NCBI GenBank assembly: GCA_003696875.1
Contig: RFHL01000481.1
Coordinates: 1-29,546, forward strand
Direction: 5' to 3'
DNA: 29,546 nt
DNA from: Bacteroidota bacterium
Lineage (GTDB): Bacteria; Bacteroidota; Bacteroidia; J057
Part shown: positions 1 to 8,037 of the stretch, one piece after another
Position numbering within the stretch: the first letter of the stretch is position 1
How the letters are laid out: each line of letters opens with the position of its first letter
Notes under the pieces: generated by a model
The model's database searches: none
What the model saw: the letters and a program-made list of their open reading frames with translations, nothing else
Told to the model about the DNA's origin: nothing
Program-made: the position numbers and the translations under genes

Positions 1-2
1 AC

Positions 3-1199
3 TTTGAGTGCCAGCGCAACGTGACCTACGGGGCCGGCAATGATCGCCTGGCGGTGATCAACAACCCCGACCTCAATGCTGACAATCCCAGCACCAAAGT
101 AGGCGAATATACCGACCCCAATGACGAATGGTCGGCCCTGGTCCTGGACTTTGGCGGGCCTATTGACCTGAGTCTCTACAACCAGTTCACCATGAAGATC
201 TGGTCCCCCGGGCTTGTCCCGCTCAAATTCAAGCTCGAAGGCGGCAGTTCGGCTCCGGTCGAAATCGACCAGACCGTGGCCAACGCCAATAGTTGGCAAA
301 CCTACACGGTGGACTTCAGTGGGCAGGCCAATGAGAACCACACCCGTATCGCGATCTTCTTCAATGCCGGGGTGAGCCCGGGCGGTGAGGACATTTACTA
401 CATCGACGACCTGCGCATGAGCCGTAGTGCCTTCACCGGCTGTATCAGCCACTTCGAGAGCCAGGCCTATTCCCTGAAAAACTGGGCTTACTTCGCCAAT
501 GGTTCTCTGGAGAATGAGGCCTTTGAAGTGATTGCCAATCCCGATATGAGCGGGGTAAACACCAGCGATAGCGTCGGCGTCTTCCTCGAAGCCGCTGACG
601 GAGCGGATTTCGCCGGCATGTATGCCGATCCAGAAGCTCCCATTGCCCTGCCCAACACCAACAAGACCATCCGGATGAAAGTCTGGGGCCCCGATGCCAC
701 TCAAATGGTGATGAAACTGGAGCGCCCAATGGGCACCGCCCCCAACTCAGGCGACATCTTTGCCGACTATACCACTGCCGGCCAATGGCAGGAACTCACC
801 TTTGACTTCAGCGCCATCGTACCCGATGACGCCCAGTACGAGCGGATCACCCTGATCCTGGGCTTCGGCGAGACGCCGGCTGCCGACCGCACCATGTACT
901 TTGACGACATTGCCATCGGCGACGCCGACTGTGCCAATGTGAGCGCCATCGACCGGGATGCCTTGGTAGACCTGCGGGTGTACCCCAACCCCACGCAGCA
1001 GCGCCTGACCGTGGAGAGCCCCCGGCCCCTGACCCGGATCGAGGTGCACAACCTCGTGGGGCAGCGCGTGCGGAGTGTGAGGCTCTCGCATCAGACCGAG
1101 GTCCAACTGGACCTCGCTGGCCTGGACCGCGGCCTCTACCTACTCACCGGCTATAGCGGTGACAAGCTCGTAGCCCGCAGCAAAGTGATGAAGGAATAG
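3..1199 (+). CDS. Secreted T9SS-sorted protein with two carbohydrate-binding-like repeats (5' end outside window)
   Basis: The reading frame is open to the left edge, so only the last 398 residues are seen. It holds two related beta-rich modules. The first begins FECQRNVTYG at residue 1 and ends near IYYIDDLRM. The second begins FESQAYSLKN at about residue 151 and ends MYFDDIAIGD. The closing 'YxDD' strand and the alternating hydrophobic pattern resemble jelly-roll carbohydrate-binding modules, but I cannot name a CBM family. From about residue 326 there is a type IX secretion sorting domain (VYPNPTQQRLTVE, then LVGQRV, then GLYLL, ending VARSKVMKE), so the protein is exported and surface-attached or released. 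It precedes a glucan-degradation cluster, so a surface glycan-binding protein or the tail of a large hydrolase (for example GH16) is plausible. The missing N-terminus would decide. Frame and T9SS domain are certain; the binding role is inferred. Confidence 0.85.
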   Translation, partial: FECQRNVTYGAGNDRLAVINNPDLNADNPSTKVGEYTDPNDEWSALVLDFGGPIDLSLYNQFTMKIWSPGLVPLKFKLEGGSSAPVEIDQTVANANSWQTYTVDFSGQANENHTRIAIFFNAGVSPGGEDIYYIDDLRMSRSAFTGCISHFESQAYSLKNWAYFANGSLENEAFEVIANPDMSGVNTSDSVGVFLEAADGADFAGMYADPEAPIALPNTNKTIRMKVWGPDATQMVMKLERPMGTAPNSGDIFADYTTAGQWQELTFDFSAIVPDDAQYERITLILGFGETPAADRTMYFDDIAIGDADCANVSAIDRDALVDLRVYPNPTQQRLTVESPRPLTRIEVHNLVGQRVRSVRLSHQTEVQLDLAGLDRGLYLLTGYSGDKLVARSKVMKE

Positions 1200-1215
1200 C
1201 TTTTTTCCTGGCGGC

Positions 1216-1259
1216 GCCGGGACCGGGACTTCTCCCGGTCTCCGGCCCGCTATTTTTTT
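1216..1259 (+). terminator. Intrinsic terminator after the T9SS protein
   Basis: A 13-pair GC-rich stem (GCCGG-GACCGGGA against TCCCGGTC-T-CCGGC, one bulged T, CTTC loop) is followed within seven bases by a run of seven Ts at 1253-1259. It lies 17 bases after the stop codon. This separates the upstream gene from the GH144 gene starting at 1280, unless read-through occurs. Confidence 0.85.
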
Positions 1260-1279
1260 CTGACCCATCATTCGTCATC

Positions 1280-2659
1280 ATGCATTTCCGGTATCTGCTC
1301 GCCTGTTGGGGGGTAGCCTGGCTCATGGCGTGTACCCCTCCGCAGGAGGCCGCTTCCGCGGCGGAGCCCCCCTTTCTCGACACCCTGCAGGCGCGCACCT
1401 TCCAGTACTTCTGGCAGCTCGCCGATCCGGTTTATGGGCAAATACCCGACCGGCATCCCACCCGAACCTTCTCCAGCATCGCCGCCACCGGCTTTGGGCT
1501 GGCGAGTTATCCGGTGGGCGTGGAGCGGGGCTATGTGAGCCGGTCCGAAGCCGCCGCGCGTACCCAGCTGACCCTCAAGGCCCTCTGGGAGCTACCCCAG
1601 GGACCCGAAGCCAGCGGCATGGCCGGCTACAAAGGCTTTTTCTACCATTTCCTCACCCTCGACAGCGCCCGCAGGTTCCGGGAAGTGGAGCTCTCTACCA
1701 TCGATACCGGGCTACTGATGGCCGGGGTGCTTACCTCCCAGACCTACTTTGATGGAGATGATCCGGTAGAGCGAGACATTCGAGCCCTGGCCGACAGCCT
1801 CTACCGCCGGGTGGAGTGGGACTGGTTTCTGCAAGAAAATGGTCTGCTGAGCATGGGCTACCATCCCGGACGGGGCTTTTTGCCCTACTACTGGGACGGG
1901 TACAATGAAGCCATGATCCTGCTCGTGTTGGCCATGGGCTCGCCTACCCACCCCATTCCCGCCGAGAGCTGGGTACGATGGACAGACAGTTACGAATGGG
2001 ACATCTATCAGGACATTCCCCACCTGAACTTCAGTCCCCTGTTTGGTCATCAGTACAGCCAGATGTTCATCGATTTTCGCGGCATCGCCGATGCCTACAT
2101 GCGGGAGCGCGGGATCGACTACTTCGAAAACGCCCGCCGGGCCACCCTGGCCAACCGGGCATACTGCATCGCAAATCCCCAGGGCTTTGTGGGCTATGGC
2201 GAAGACATCTGGGGCCTCACGGCCTGCGATGGTCCCCGCGACACCCTGGTCGCATGGGGAGAGGATAGCGTACGCTTTCACACCTACTGGGCCCGGGGGG
2301 CCTCGGCCCTGCACGTCCGGGACGACGGCACCATCGCCCCCACGGCGGCAGGCGGGTCTGTCCCCTTCGCCCCGGAAGTCTGCCTGCCGGCTCTGGAGGC
2401 GATGTGGTCCCGGGATGACGGCCGCCTGGTGGGCCAATACGGCTTTTTCGATGCCTTCAATCCCTCCTATACCTGGTGTGAAGGCTGTGCCGAACACGGC
2501 TGGGTGGACCACGACTACCTGGGAATCGACCAAGGGCCGATTTTGATCCAACTCGAAAACCACCGCAGTGGCCTGATCTGGGAGACCCTCAAGCGCAGTC
2601 CCTACATCCGGGCGGGCTTGCAACAGGCAGGCTTTACCGGCGGCTGGCTGGAAGGCTGA
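1280..2659 (+). CDS. GH144/glycoamylase-domain lipoprotein, probable beta-1,2-glucanase
   Basis: This 459-residue lipoprotein has a hydrophobic N-terminus with lipobox LMAC, acylated Cys at residue 18. The rest matches the 'glycoamylase' (PF10091) (alpha/alpha)6-barrel fold. Recognisable blocks are FQYFWQLADP near the start, TGFGLASYPVGVERG, GFFYHFL, STIDTGLLMAGVL, YYWDGYNEAMIL, SPLFGHQYSQMF, WGLTACDGP, APTAAGGSVPFAPE, and a C-terminal GIDQGPILIQLENHRSGLIW. In Bacteroidota this architecture is GH144; characterised members are endo- or exo-acting beta-1,2-glucanases (Chitinophaga SGL, Parabacteroides BDI_3064). The GH3, SusC and SusD genes immediately downstream fit a glucan-utilisation operon. 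The protein would act at the cell surface or periplasm on long chains, handing oligosaccharides to SusCD or GH3. The name 'glucoamylase' in automated annotation is probably misleading. The insert CEGCAEHG at 2479-2502 carries a close Cys pair. Family call is strong, substrate inferred. Confidence 0.85.
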   Translation: MHFRYLLACWGVAWLMACTPPQEAASAAEPPFLDTLQARTFQYFWQLADPVYGQIPDRHPTRTFSSIAATGFGLASYPVGVERGYVSRSEAAARTQLTLKALWELPQGPEASGMAGYKGFFYHFLTLDSARRFREVELSTIDTGLLMAGVLTSQTYFDGDDPVERDIRALADSLYRRVEWDWFLQENGLLSMGYHPGRGFLPYYWDGYNEAMILLVLAMGSPTHPIPAESWVRWTDSYEWDIYQDIPHLNFSPLFGHQYSQMFIDFRGIADAYMRERGIDYFENARRATLANRAYCIANPQGFVGYGEDIWGLTACDGPRDTLVAWGEDSVRFHTYWARGASALHVRDDGTIAPTAAGGSVPFAPEVCLPALEAMWSRDDGRLVGQYGFFDAFNPSYTWCEGCAEHGWVDHDYLGIDQGPILIQLENHRSGLIWETLKRSPYIRAGLQQAGFTGGWLEG

Positions 2660-2692
2660 GTTCTCCATTTTTTCAAGCCTATCATCCTGAAT

Positions 2693-4903
2693 ATGAGACG
2701 ATTCATCCCCATACTCCTCGCCCTGTGGCTCGGCCTGCCAGGCCTGGTCGTGGCCCAAGCCGGGCTCTGGGACCGGCAGGTCGATTCGATCCTGTCGCTG
2801 ATGACCCTGACCGAGAAAATCGGCCAGATGAACCTCCTCACCAGCGACTGGGTGCAAACGGGCCCCTCGCTGCGGCCCAGCTACCTGGCCGACATCCAGG
2901 CCGGCCGGGTGGGCGCCATCTTCAATGCCCACACCGCCGATTATACCTGCGAATTGCAGCGGCTGGCCGTGGAAGAAACCCGCCTGGGTATCCCTTTGCT
3001 GTTTGGCTTTGACGTGGTCCACGGCTACAAGACCATCTTCCCCATGCCGATTGGCGAAGCCGCCAGCTGGGACCTGGCCGCCATCGAAGGCGCCGCCCGA
3101 ATCTCCACCCGTGAAGCCGCCGCCGCCGGCCTCCACTGGACCTTTGCCCCGATGGTAGACATCGCCCGCGACCCCCGCTGGGGTCGTATGGCCGAGGGGG
3201 CCGGCGAAGATACCTGGTACGGCAACGAGGTGGCGCGGGCCCGGGTACGTGGCATACAGGGTCAGGACCTGGCCGATCCCCAGACCCTGCTCGCCTGTGT
3301 CAAGCATTATGCCGCCTATGGTGCGGCCCAGGCGGGCCGCGATTACCATACCACTGACCTTTCGGAGCAGACGCTCCGTGAAGTGTACCTGCCACCTTTT
3401 CAGGCGGCGATTGAGGCCGGCGCGGCCACCATCATGACCGCCTTTAACGACCTCAACGGCATCCCCGCCACCGGTAACCGCTTCCTGCTTGATCAGATCC
3501 TGCGGCAGGAATGGGGCTTCGATGGCTTTGTGGTCACCGACTACAGCTCGATCCCGGAGATGATCCAACACGGCATCGTGGGGGATACCGCTGCCGCCGC
3601 CGCCCTCGCCCTGGACGCGGGTGTGGATATGGACATGCAGGCCTCGGCCTATTACTACCATCTAGCACGTCTGGTGGCGGAGGGAAAAATCGACGAAGGA
3701 CAAATCGATGCGGCGGTGCGCCGCATCCTGCGGGCCAAGTATGCCCTGGGGCTCTTCGATGATCCCTATCGCTATTGCCAACCCAATCAGGAAGCAGCGG
3801 TTTGGCTAAGCGACGCCCACCGGGCGGCGGCCCGCGACATCGCCCGCAAGTCGCTGGTCTTGCTCCGCAATCAAGGGGCGACGCTGCCCCTGCGCAGCCC
3901 GGACCGCATCCTGCTCACTGGCCCGCTGGCCGACAGCCAGCGGGACATGCTTGGCTCCTGGTCCGGCGCGGGCGAGGCGGAATCTTGCGTGACCCTCAAG
4001 ACCGGCCTGGAAACCCGCTTTGGCGCGGAAAAGGTCCGGTTTGTACCGGGTTGCGGCATCGAAGATGGCGATGACCAGGGCATTGCGGCTGCCGTCCGGG
4101 CCGCCCGGCGGGCCGAGGTGATCGTCGCCGCTGTGGGTGAATCCGCCGCGATGAGCGGCGAGGCGGCCTCGCGTAGCGAGCTGGACCTGCCGGGGGTGCA
4201 GCTGGAGTTGCTGCAAGCCCTGAAGGCCACCGGCAAGCCCCTGGTAGTGGTCGTCTTCAGCGGGCGGGCACTGGCCCTGCCCTGGCTGGCTGAGCAGGCC
4301 GATGCCCTGGTCATGGCTTGGTTTCCCGGGACTGAGGGCGGTCACGCCCTGGCTGAGGTGCTAAGTGGCGACTACGGCCCCAGCGGGCGGCTGCCGGTGA
4401 CGGTGCCCCGCAGCGTGGGGCAGGTGCCGATTTTTTACAATCCCAAGGCCACCGGGCGGCCCATGGACCCCCAGCAAAAGTACACCTCCAAGTACCTGGA
4501 CGTGCCCAACACCCCGCTTTTCCCCTTTGGCTATGGCCTCACCTACGGCGAGATGGTCTATGAAGGCCTGCAAGCCGAACCATCGGTCTTCGATCCGAGC
4601 CAAACGGTGACGGTCAGCGTCACAGTGACCAACCGCGGCCCGCAAGCGGGTACGGAAACGGTACAGCTGTACGTGCGAGACCTGGTCGGGAGCCTTACCC
4701 GGCCGGTACGCGAACTCAAAGGCTTTCAGCAGGTGACGCTGGCCCCGGGCGAAAGCCGGGTGGTCACCTTCGCACTGCGCGCCGAAGACCTGGCCTTTCT
4801 CCGCCGCGACGGCACCTACGGCGCCGAGCCAGGCCATTTCGACCTGTTTATCGGGCCCCATGCCGAAAGCGCCGAGCATGTCCGGGTCAAGCTGGTGCCC
4901 TGA
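2693..4903 (+). CDS. bglX: Glycoside hydrolase family 3 beta-glucosidase (BglX-like)
   Basis: This 736-residue periplasmic enzyme removes glucose from the non-reducing end of beta-glucosides. A signal peptide (residues 1-23, ending VVAQA) is followed by the GH3 TIM barrel with KHYAAYGAAQAGRDY and the nucleophile motif GFVVTDYSS, where Asp283 is the expected nucleophile. The second domain holds VGESAAMSGEAASR, with Glu490 in the usual acid/base position. A fibronectin-III-like domain closes the protein (VSVTVTNRGPQAG, then LAPGESRVVTF). Length and domain order are typical of BglX. It starts 33 bases after the GH144 stop with no terminator between, so the two are probably co-transcribed. GH3 enzymes next to GH144 in other Bacteroidota prefer sophoro-oligosaccharides, which suggests the final step of beta-1,2-glucan breakdown here. 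That preference cannot be read from the sequence, so activity on other beta-glucosides remains possible. Confidence 0.93.
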   Translation: MRRFIPILLALWLGLPGLVVAQAGLWDRQVDSILSLMTLTEKIGQMNLLTSDWVQTGPSLRPSYLADIQAGRVGAIFNAHTADYTCELQRLAVEETRLGIPLLFGFDVVHGYKTIFPMPIGEAASWDLAAIEGAARISTREAAAAGLHWTFAPMVDIARDPRWGRMAEGAGEDTWYGNEVARARVRGIQGQDLADPQTLLACVKHYAAYGAAQAGRDYHTTDLSEQTLREVYLPPFQAAIEAGAATIMTAFNDLNGIPATGNRFLLDQILRQEWGFDGFVVTDYSSIPEMIQHGIVGDTAAAAALALDAGVDMDMQASAYYYHLARLVAEGKIDEGQIDAAVRRILRAKYALGLFDDPYRYCQPNQEAAVWLSDAHRAAARDIARKSLVLLRNQGATLPLRSPDRILLTGPLADSQRDMLGSWSGAGEAESCVTLKTGLETRFGAEKVRFVPGCGIEDGDDQGIAAAVRAARRAEVIVAAVGESAAMSGEAASRSELDLPGVQLELLQALKATGKPLVVVVFSGRALALPWLAEQADALVMAWFPGTEGGHALAEVLSGDYGPSGRLPVTVPRSVGQVPIFYNPKATGRPMDPQQKYTSKYLDVPNTPLFPFGYGLTYGEMVYEGLQAEPSVFDPSQTVTVSVTVTNRGPQAGTETVQLYVRDLVGSLTRPVRELKGFQQVTLAPGESRVVTFALRAEDLAFLRRDGTYGAEPGHFDLFIGPHAESAEHVRVKLVP

Positions 4904-4952
4904 GTCCTGAAGGGCTATCTTTTCACACATTCACTCTTGAAGCCATTCCACC

Positions 4953-7900
4953 ATGTCCATACCTCTGATCCTTTCCTCCTACCGGCTCGATTGGCGGCAC
5001 TGGAGCCGCCGCTTGGGCCTCCTCGGGCTGCTGAGCAGCCTGGTCCTCCTCCTGCCGGCGCAGCCGGTGAGCGTGAGTGGCCGGGTCACCACGGCCGCCG
5101 GGGCCCCCTTGACCGGGGTCACGGTCCGCGTAGAAGGCACCCCCAACGGGGCCCTCACCGATGAGGCCGGCCAGTTCAGCCTGCGCAACCTGAGCCCCGA
5201 AGCGGTGCTCTTGTTCAGCTACATAGGCTACAAGCCGGTGCGCCTGCCGCTGGCAGGCCAGACCCGCGTGGAGGTCACCCTGCGGGAGGCCGCTTTCACC
5301 ACCGACGAAGTGGTGGTGGTCGGCTATGGCACCCAGCGCAAGAGCGACCTGACCGGCGCTATTTCCTCCGTCAAAGCCGAAGACCTCACCCGCATCGCCA
5401 CCGGCAACCTGGAGCAAGCCCTCCAGGGCAAGGTGGCGGGGGTGCAGGTGACCCCGGTTTCGGGGGAGCCAGGGGCAGGGGCAGTGGTGCGCATCCGCGG
5501 GATTGGCACCCTCAACAATGCCTCGCCGCTTTTCGTGGTGGATGGCATGCTGCTCGACGACATTTCCTTCCTCAACCCGCAGGACGTGGCCTCGGTCGAG
5601 GTCCTCAAGGATGCCTCAGCAACGGCGATCTATGGGTCGCGGGGGGCCAATGGGGTGATCATCATCACCACCCGGCGAGGGGAAATGGGCGCCGGCGGCA
5701 CGGTGCAGGTAGATGCCTCCTATGGCTGGCAGGAGGTGGCCAAACTTATCGAGCTGGCTGATGCCAGCGAGTATGCTCAACTGGCCAATGAAACGGCCCT
5801 GAACGAAGGGCGCCCGCCCAGCTTTGACGATCCCGCCGCCCTCGGTACCGGTACCGATTGGCAGGACGTGATCTTCCAGACAGCCCCGATCCAGACCTAC
5901 CAGGTCACCGCCATGGGGGCGACGGAAAAGACCCGCTACTATGTGTCGGGCAACTACTTTGGGCAGGAAGGCATCATCCGGGGGGGCAAGTTTCAGCGGG
6001 TGACCTTCCGGGTCAACAATGAGTACACCCCCAAGCCCTGGCTGAGTCTGGGGCACAACCTGGCTTTTACCTATGAAGACCGTATCAATGGCCCCAATGT
6101 GCTGGGCAATGCCTACCGGGCCGACCCTACCGTGCCGGTATACGACAGTCTGGGTAACTTTTCCAACACCTCGATCAATGCTCCGATCGGAAACCCCGAG
6201 GCGCAGCTGTTTTACAACAACAACAATTTTAGCAATGGCTACCGGACGGTGGGCAATGTCTACGCCGACCTGAAGTTCCTGCGGCATTTCACTTTCCGGA
6301 CCAACTTTGGCCTGGATTTCAATCAAAATCTGGGCCGCAGCTTCACCCCGGTCTTTTTTGTCTCGGCTATTCAGCAAAACCAGGAGAGCCGGGTGAGTGT
6401 GAATACTGCCCGCAGCCAGAACTGGCTCTGGGAAAACACCCTGACCTTCCACAAGGATTGGAAGAATCATAGCTTGACGGTTCTGGGCGGGATCACGGCG
6501 CAGTTTTTCGACTTTGAAAACCTCGGCGGTTCCCGGATCAACCTGCCGGGGGATACCCGGGAGTTTTTTTACCTGAGCGCCGGTGAGTTGGAGGGACAAA
6601 CCAACTTCTCCGGTGGCAACCAGTCAGCGCTGGCCTCCTACCTCTTTCGGGCCAACTACAGCCTGCTGAACCGCTACCTGTTTACGGTCTCCTTCCGGGC
6701 CGATGGGTCCTCCAAGTTCGGGGCCAACCATCCCTGGGGCTACTTCCCCTCGGCGGCCGTGGGCTGGCGCATCACCGATGAGCCCTTCATGGCCGGTCAG
6801 CGGATTTTTGACGTGCTCAAGCTGCGGGCCAGCTATGGGGTGATCGGTAACGAAAAAATCGGGGCCTACTCCTCGCAGGCCGTGGTTACGAGCAACCTAA
6901 ACGCGGTTTTTGGGACCACAGAAGCCCTCAACAATGGCGCTTCCATCATCACCCTGGCCAATCCCGACCTGCGCTGGGAATCGACCGAACAGGCCGATAT
7001 CGGCCTGGAGATGGCCTTCCTGGCCAATCGCCTCGCGGCCGAGGTGGACTGGTACCGCCGCATCACCAACGACATCCTCGTGGATGTCCCCATTCCCAAC
7101 TATGTAGGCTCGGCTAATAACCCCGTGATCAATGCCGCCCAGGTCCTGAACCGCGGCTTTGACTTCAACCTGCGCTGGCGCGACCGCATCGGCGGGCTGG
7201 ATTACCAGATCGGCGGCGTGGCCTCGACGGTCTACAACGAGGTGCTGGCCCTGGGTGAGGGCAAAGAGGAGATCTTCGGTGGAGGCCTCGGTGTCGGGGG
7301 CAAACTCGGTACCCGCACGGTGGTGGGCCAGCCGATCGGTGGCTTTTACGGCTACGAGGTGGCGGGGGTCTTCCAGACGCAGGAGGAGATTGACGCCTCC
7401 CCCAACCGGGGCGTGGAAGCCCCCGGCGATCTGCAGTTTGTCGACATCAATGAAGACGGGGTCATCACCAGCGAAGACCGCACCTATCTCGGCAGCCCGA
7501 TTCCCTCCTTCATCTACGGCTTCAACTTCAGCCTGAGCTACAAAGGGGTGGATCTGGTGGCCGACTTTAATGGGCAAATGGGTAACTACCTGATCAACGC
7601 CAAGAAAATGGCCCGCTTTGGGACGCCCAACTTCGAAGCGAGCTACCTGGATCGCTGGACCGAGCCGGGCTCCAGCGACAGCGAGCCCCGGGTCACCAAT
7701 GGCGGCCACAACTACGAAATGTCCACCCGCTTCATTGAGCGGGGAGATTTCTTCCGCCTACGCAACCTGCAGATTGGCTATAGCCTGCCAGAGAGCCTTA
7801 TCAGCCGGATGGGAATGTCCCGCCTGCGGGTATATGCCGGCGCGACCAATCTCTTCACCCGCTCCCCATACAGCGGCTACACCCCCGAGGTCACCAGCGG

Positions 7901-7982
7901 ATCGGTTATCGCCGTTGGCATTGACAGTGGGGTCTATCCCATCGCCCGGGTCTATCAGATTGGGGTCAATCTAAGTTTTTAA
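4953..7982 (+). CDS. SusC/RagA-family TonB-linked outer-membrane transporter
   Basis: This 1009-residue protein forms the outer-membrane pore of a SusCD importer, energised by TonB. After a signal segment (hydrophobic core about residues 21-37) comes a carboxypeptidase-regulatory-like domain (VSGRVTTAAGAPLTGVTVRV, ending FSYIGYKPV). The SusC signature DEVVVVGYGTQRKSDLTGA starts at residue 119. The plug follows (GKVAGVQVTP, VRIRGIGTLNNASPLFVVDG, DASATAIYGSRGANGVIIITT), then the long beta-barrel ending IARVYQIGVNLSF with a C-terminal aromatic residue as expected for BAM substrates. The length is typical. It lies 49 bases after the GH3 gene with no hairpin between, and 55 bases before SusD. The likely cargo is the oligosaccharide made by the GH144 protein. 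Family is certain; cargo is inferred from neighbours only. Confidence 0.96.
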   Translation: MSIPLILSSYRLDWRHWSRRLGLLGLLSSLVLLLPAQPVSVSGRVTTAAGAPLTGVTVRVEGTPNGALTDEAGQFSLRNLSPEAVLLFSYIGYKPVRLPLAGQTRVEVTLREAAFTTDEVVVVGYGTQRKSDLTGAISSVKAEDLTRIATGNLEQALQGKVAGVQVTPVSGEPGAGAVVRIRGIGTLNNASPLFVVDGMLLDDISFLNPQDVASVEVLKDASATAIYGSRGANGVIIITTRRGEMGAGGTVQVDASYGWQEVAKLIELADASEYAQLANETALNEGRPPSFDDPAALGTGTDWQDVIFQTAPIQTYQVTAMGATEKTRYYVSGNYFGQEGIIRGGKFQRVTFRVNNEYTPKPWLSLGHNLAFTYEDRINGPNVLGNAYRADPTVPVYDSLGNFSNTSINAPIGNPEAQLFYNNNNFSNGYRTVGNVYADLKFLRHFTFRTNFGLDFNQNLGRSFTPVFFVSAIQQNQESRVSVNTARSQNWLWENTLTFHKDWKNHSLTVLGGITAQFFDFENLGGSRINLPGDTREFFYLSAGELEGQTNFSGGNQSALASYLFRANYSLLNRYLFTVSFRADGSSKFGANHPWGYFPSAAVGWRITDEPFMAGQRIFDVLKLRASYGVIGNEKIGAYSSQAVVTSNLNAVFGTTEALNNGASIITLANPDLRWESTEQADIGLEMAFLANRLAAEVDWYRRITNDILVDVPIPNYVGSANNPVINAAQVLNRGFDFNLRWRDRIGGLDYQIGGVASTVYNEVLALGEGKEEIFGGGLGVGGKLGTRTVVGQPIGGFYGYEVAGVFQTQEEIDASPNRGVEAPGDLQFVDINEDGVITSEDRTYLGSPIPSFIYGFNFSLSYKGVDLVADFNGQMGNYLINAKKMARFGTPNFEASYLDRWTEPGSSDSEPRVTNGGHNYEMSTRFIERGDFFRLRNLQIGYSLPESLISRMGMSRLRVYAGATNLFTRSPYSGYTPEVTSGSVIAVGIDSGVYPIARVYQIGVNLSF

Positions 7983-8037
7983 AGAGATAATGAGAGGCGA
8001 GAATCGCGAATCGAGACCAACGTTCAAGACCAAACAC

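Noticed and set aside
1712..3661. A 649-codon open frame on the minus strand across the GH144 and GH3 genes
   Set aside because: It spans two well-defined + strand genes and shows no recognisable domain; its composition (rich in His, Gly, Val) is that of an antisense frame in GC-rich coding DNA.
7990..8037. An earlier in-frame ATG for SusD
   Set aside because: The extra 16 residues are charged and would push the lipoprotein signal away from the N-terminus.
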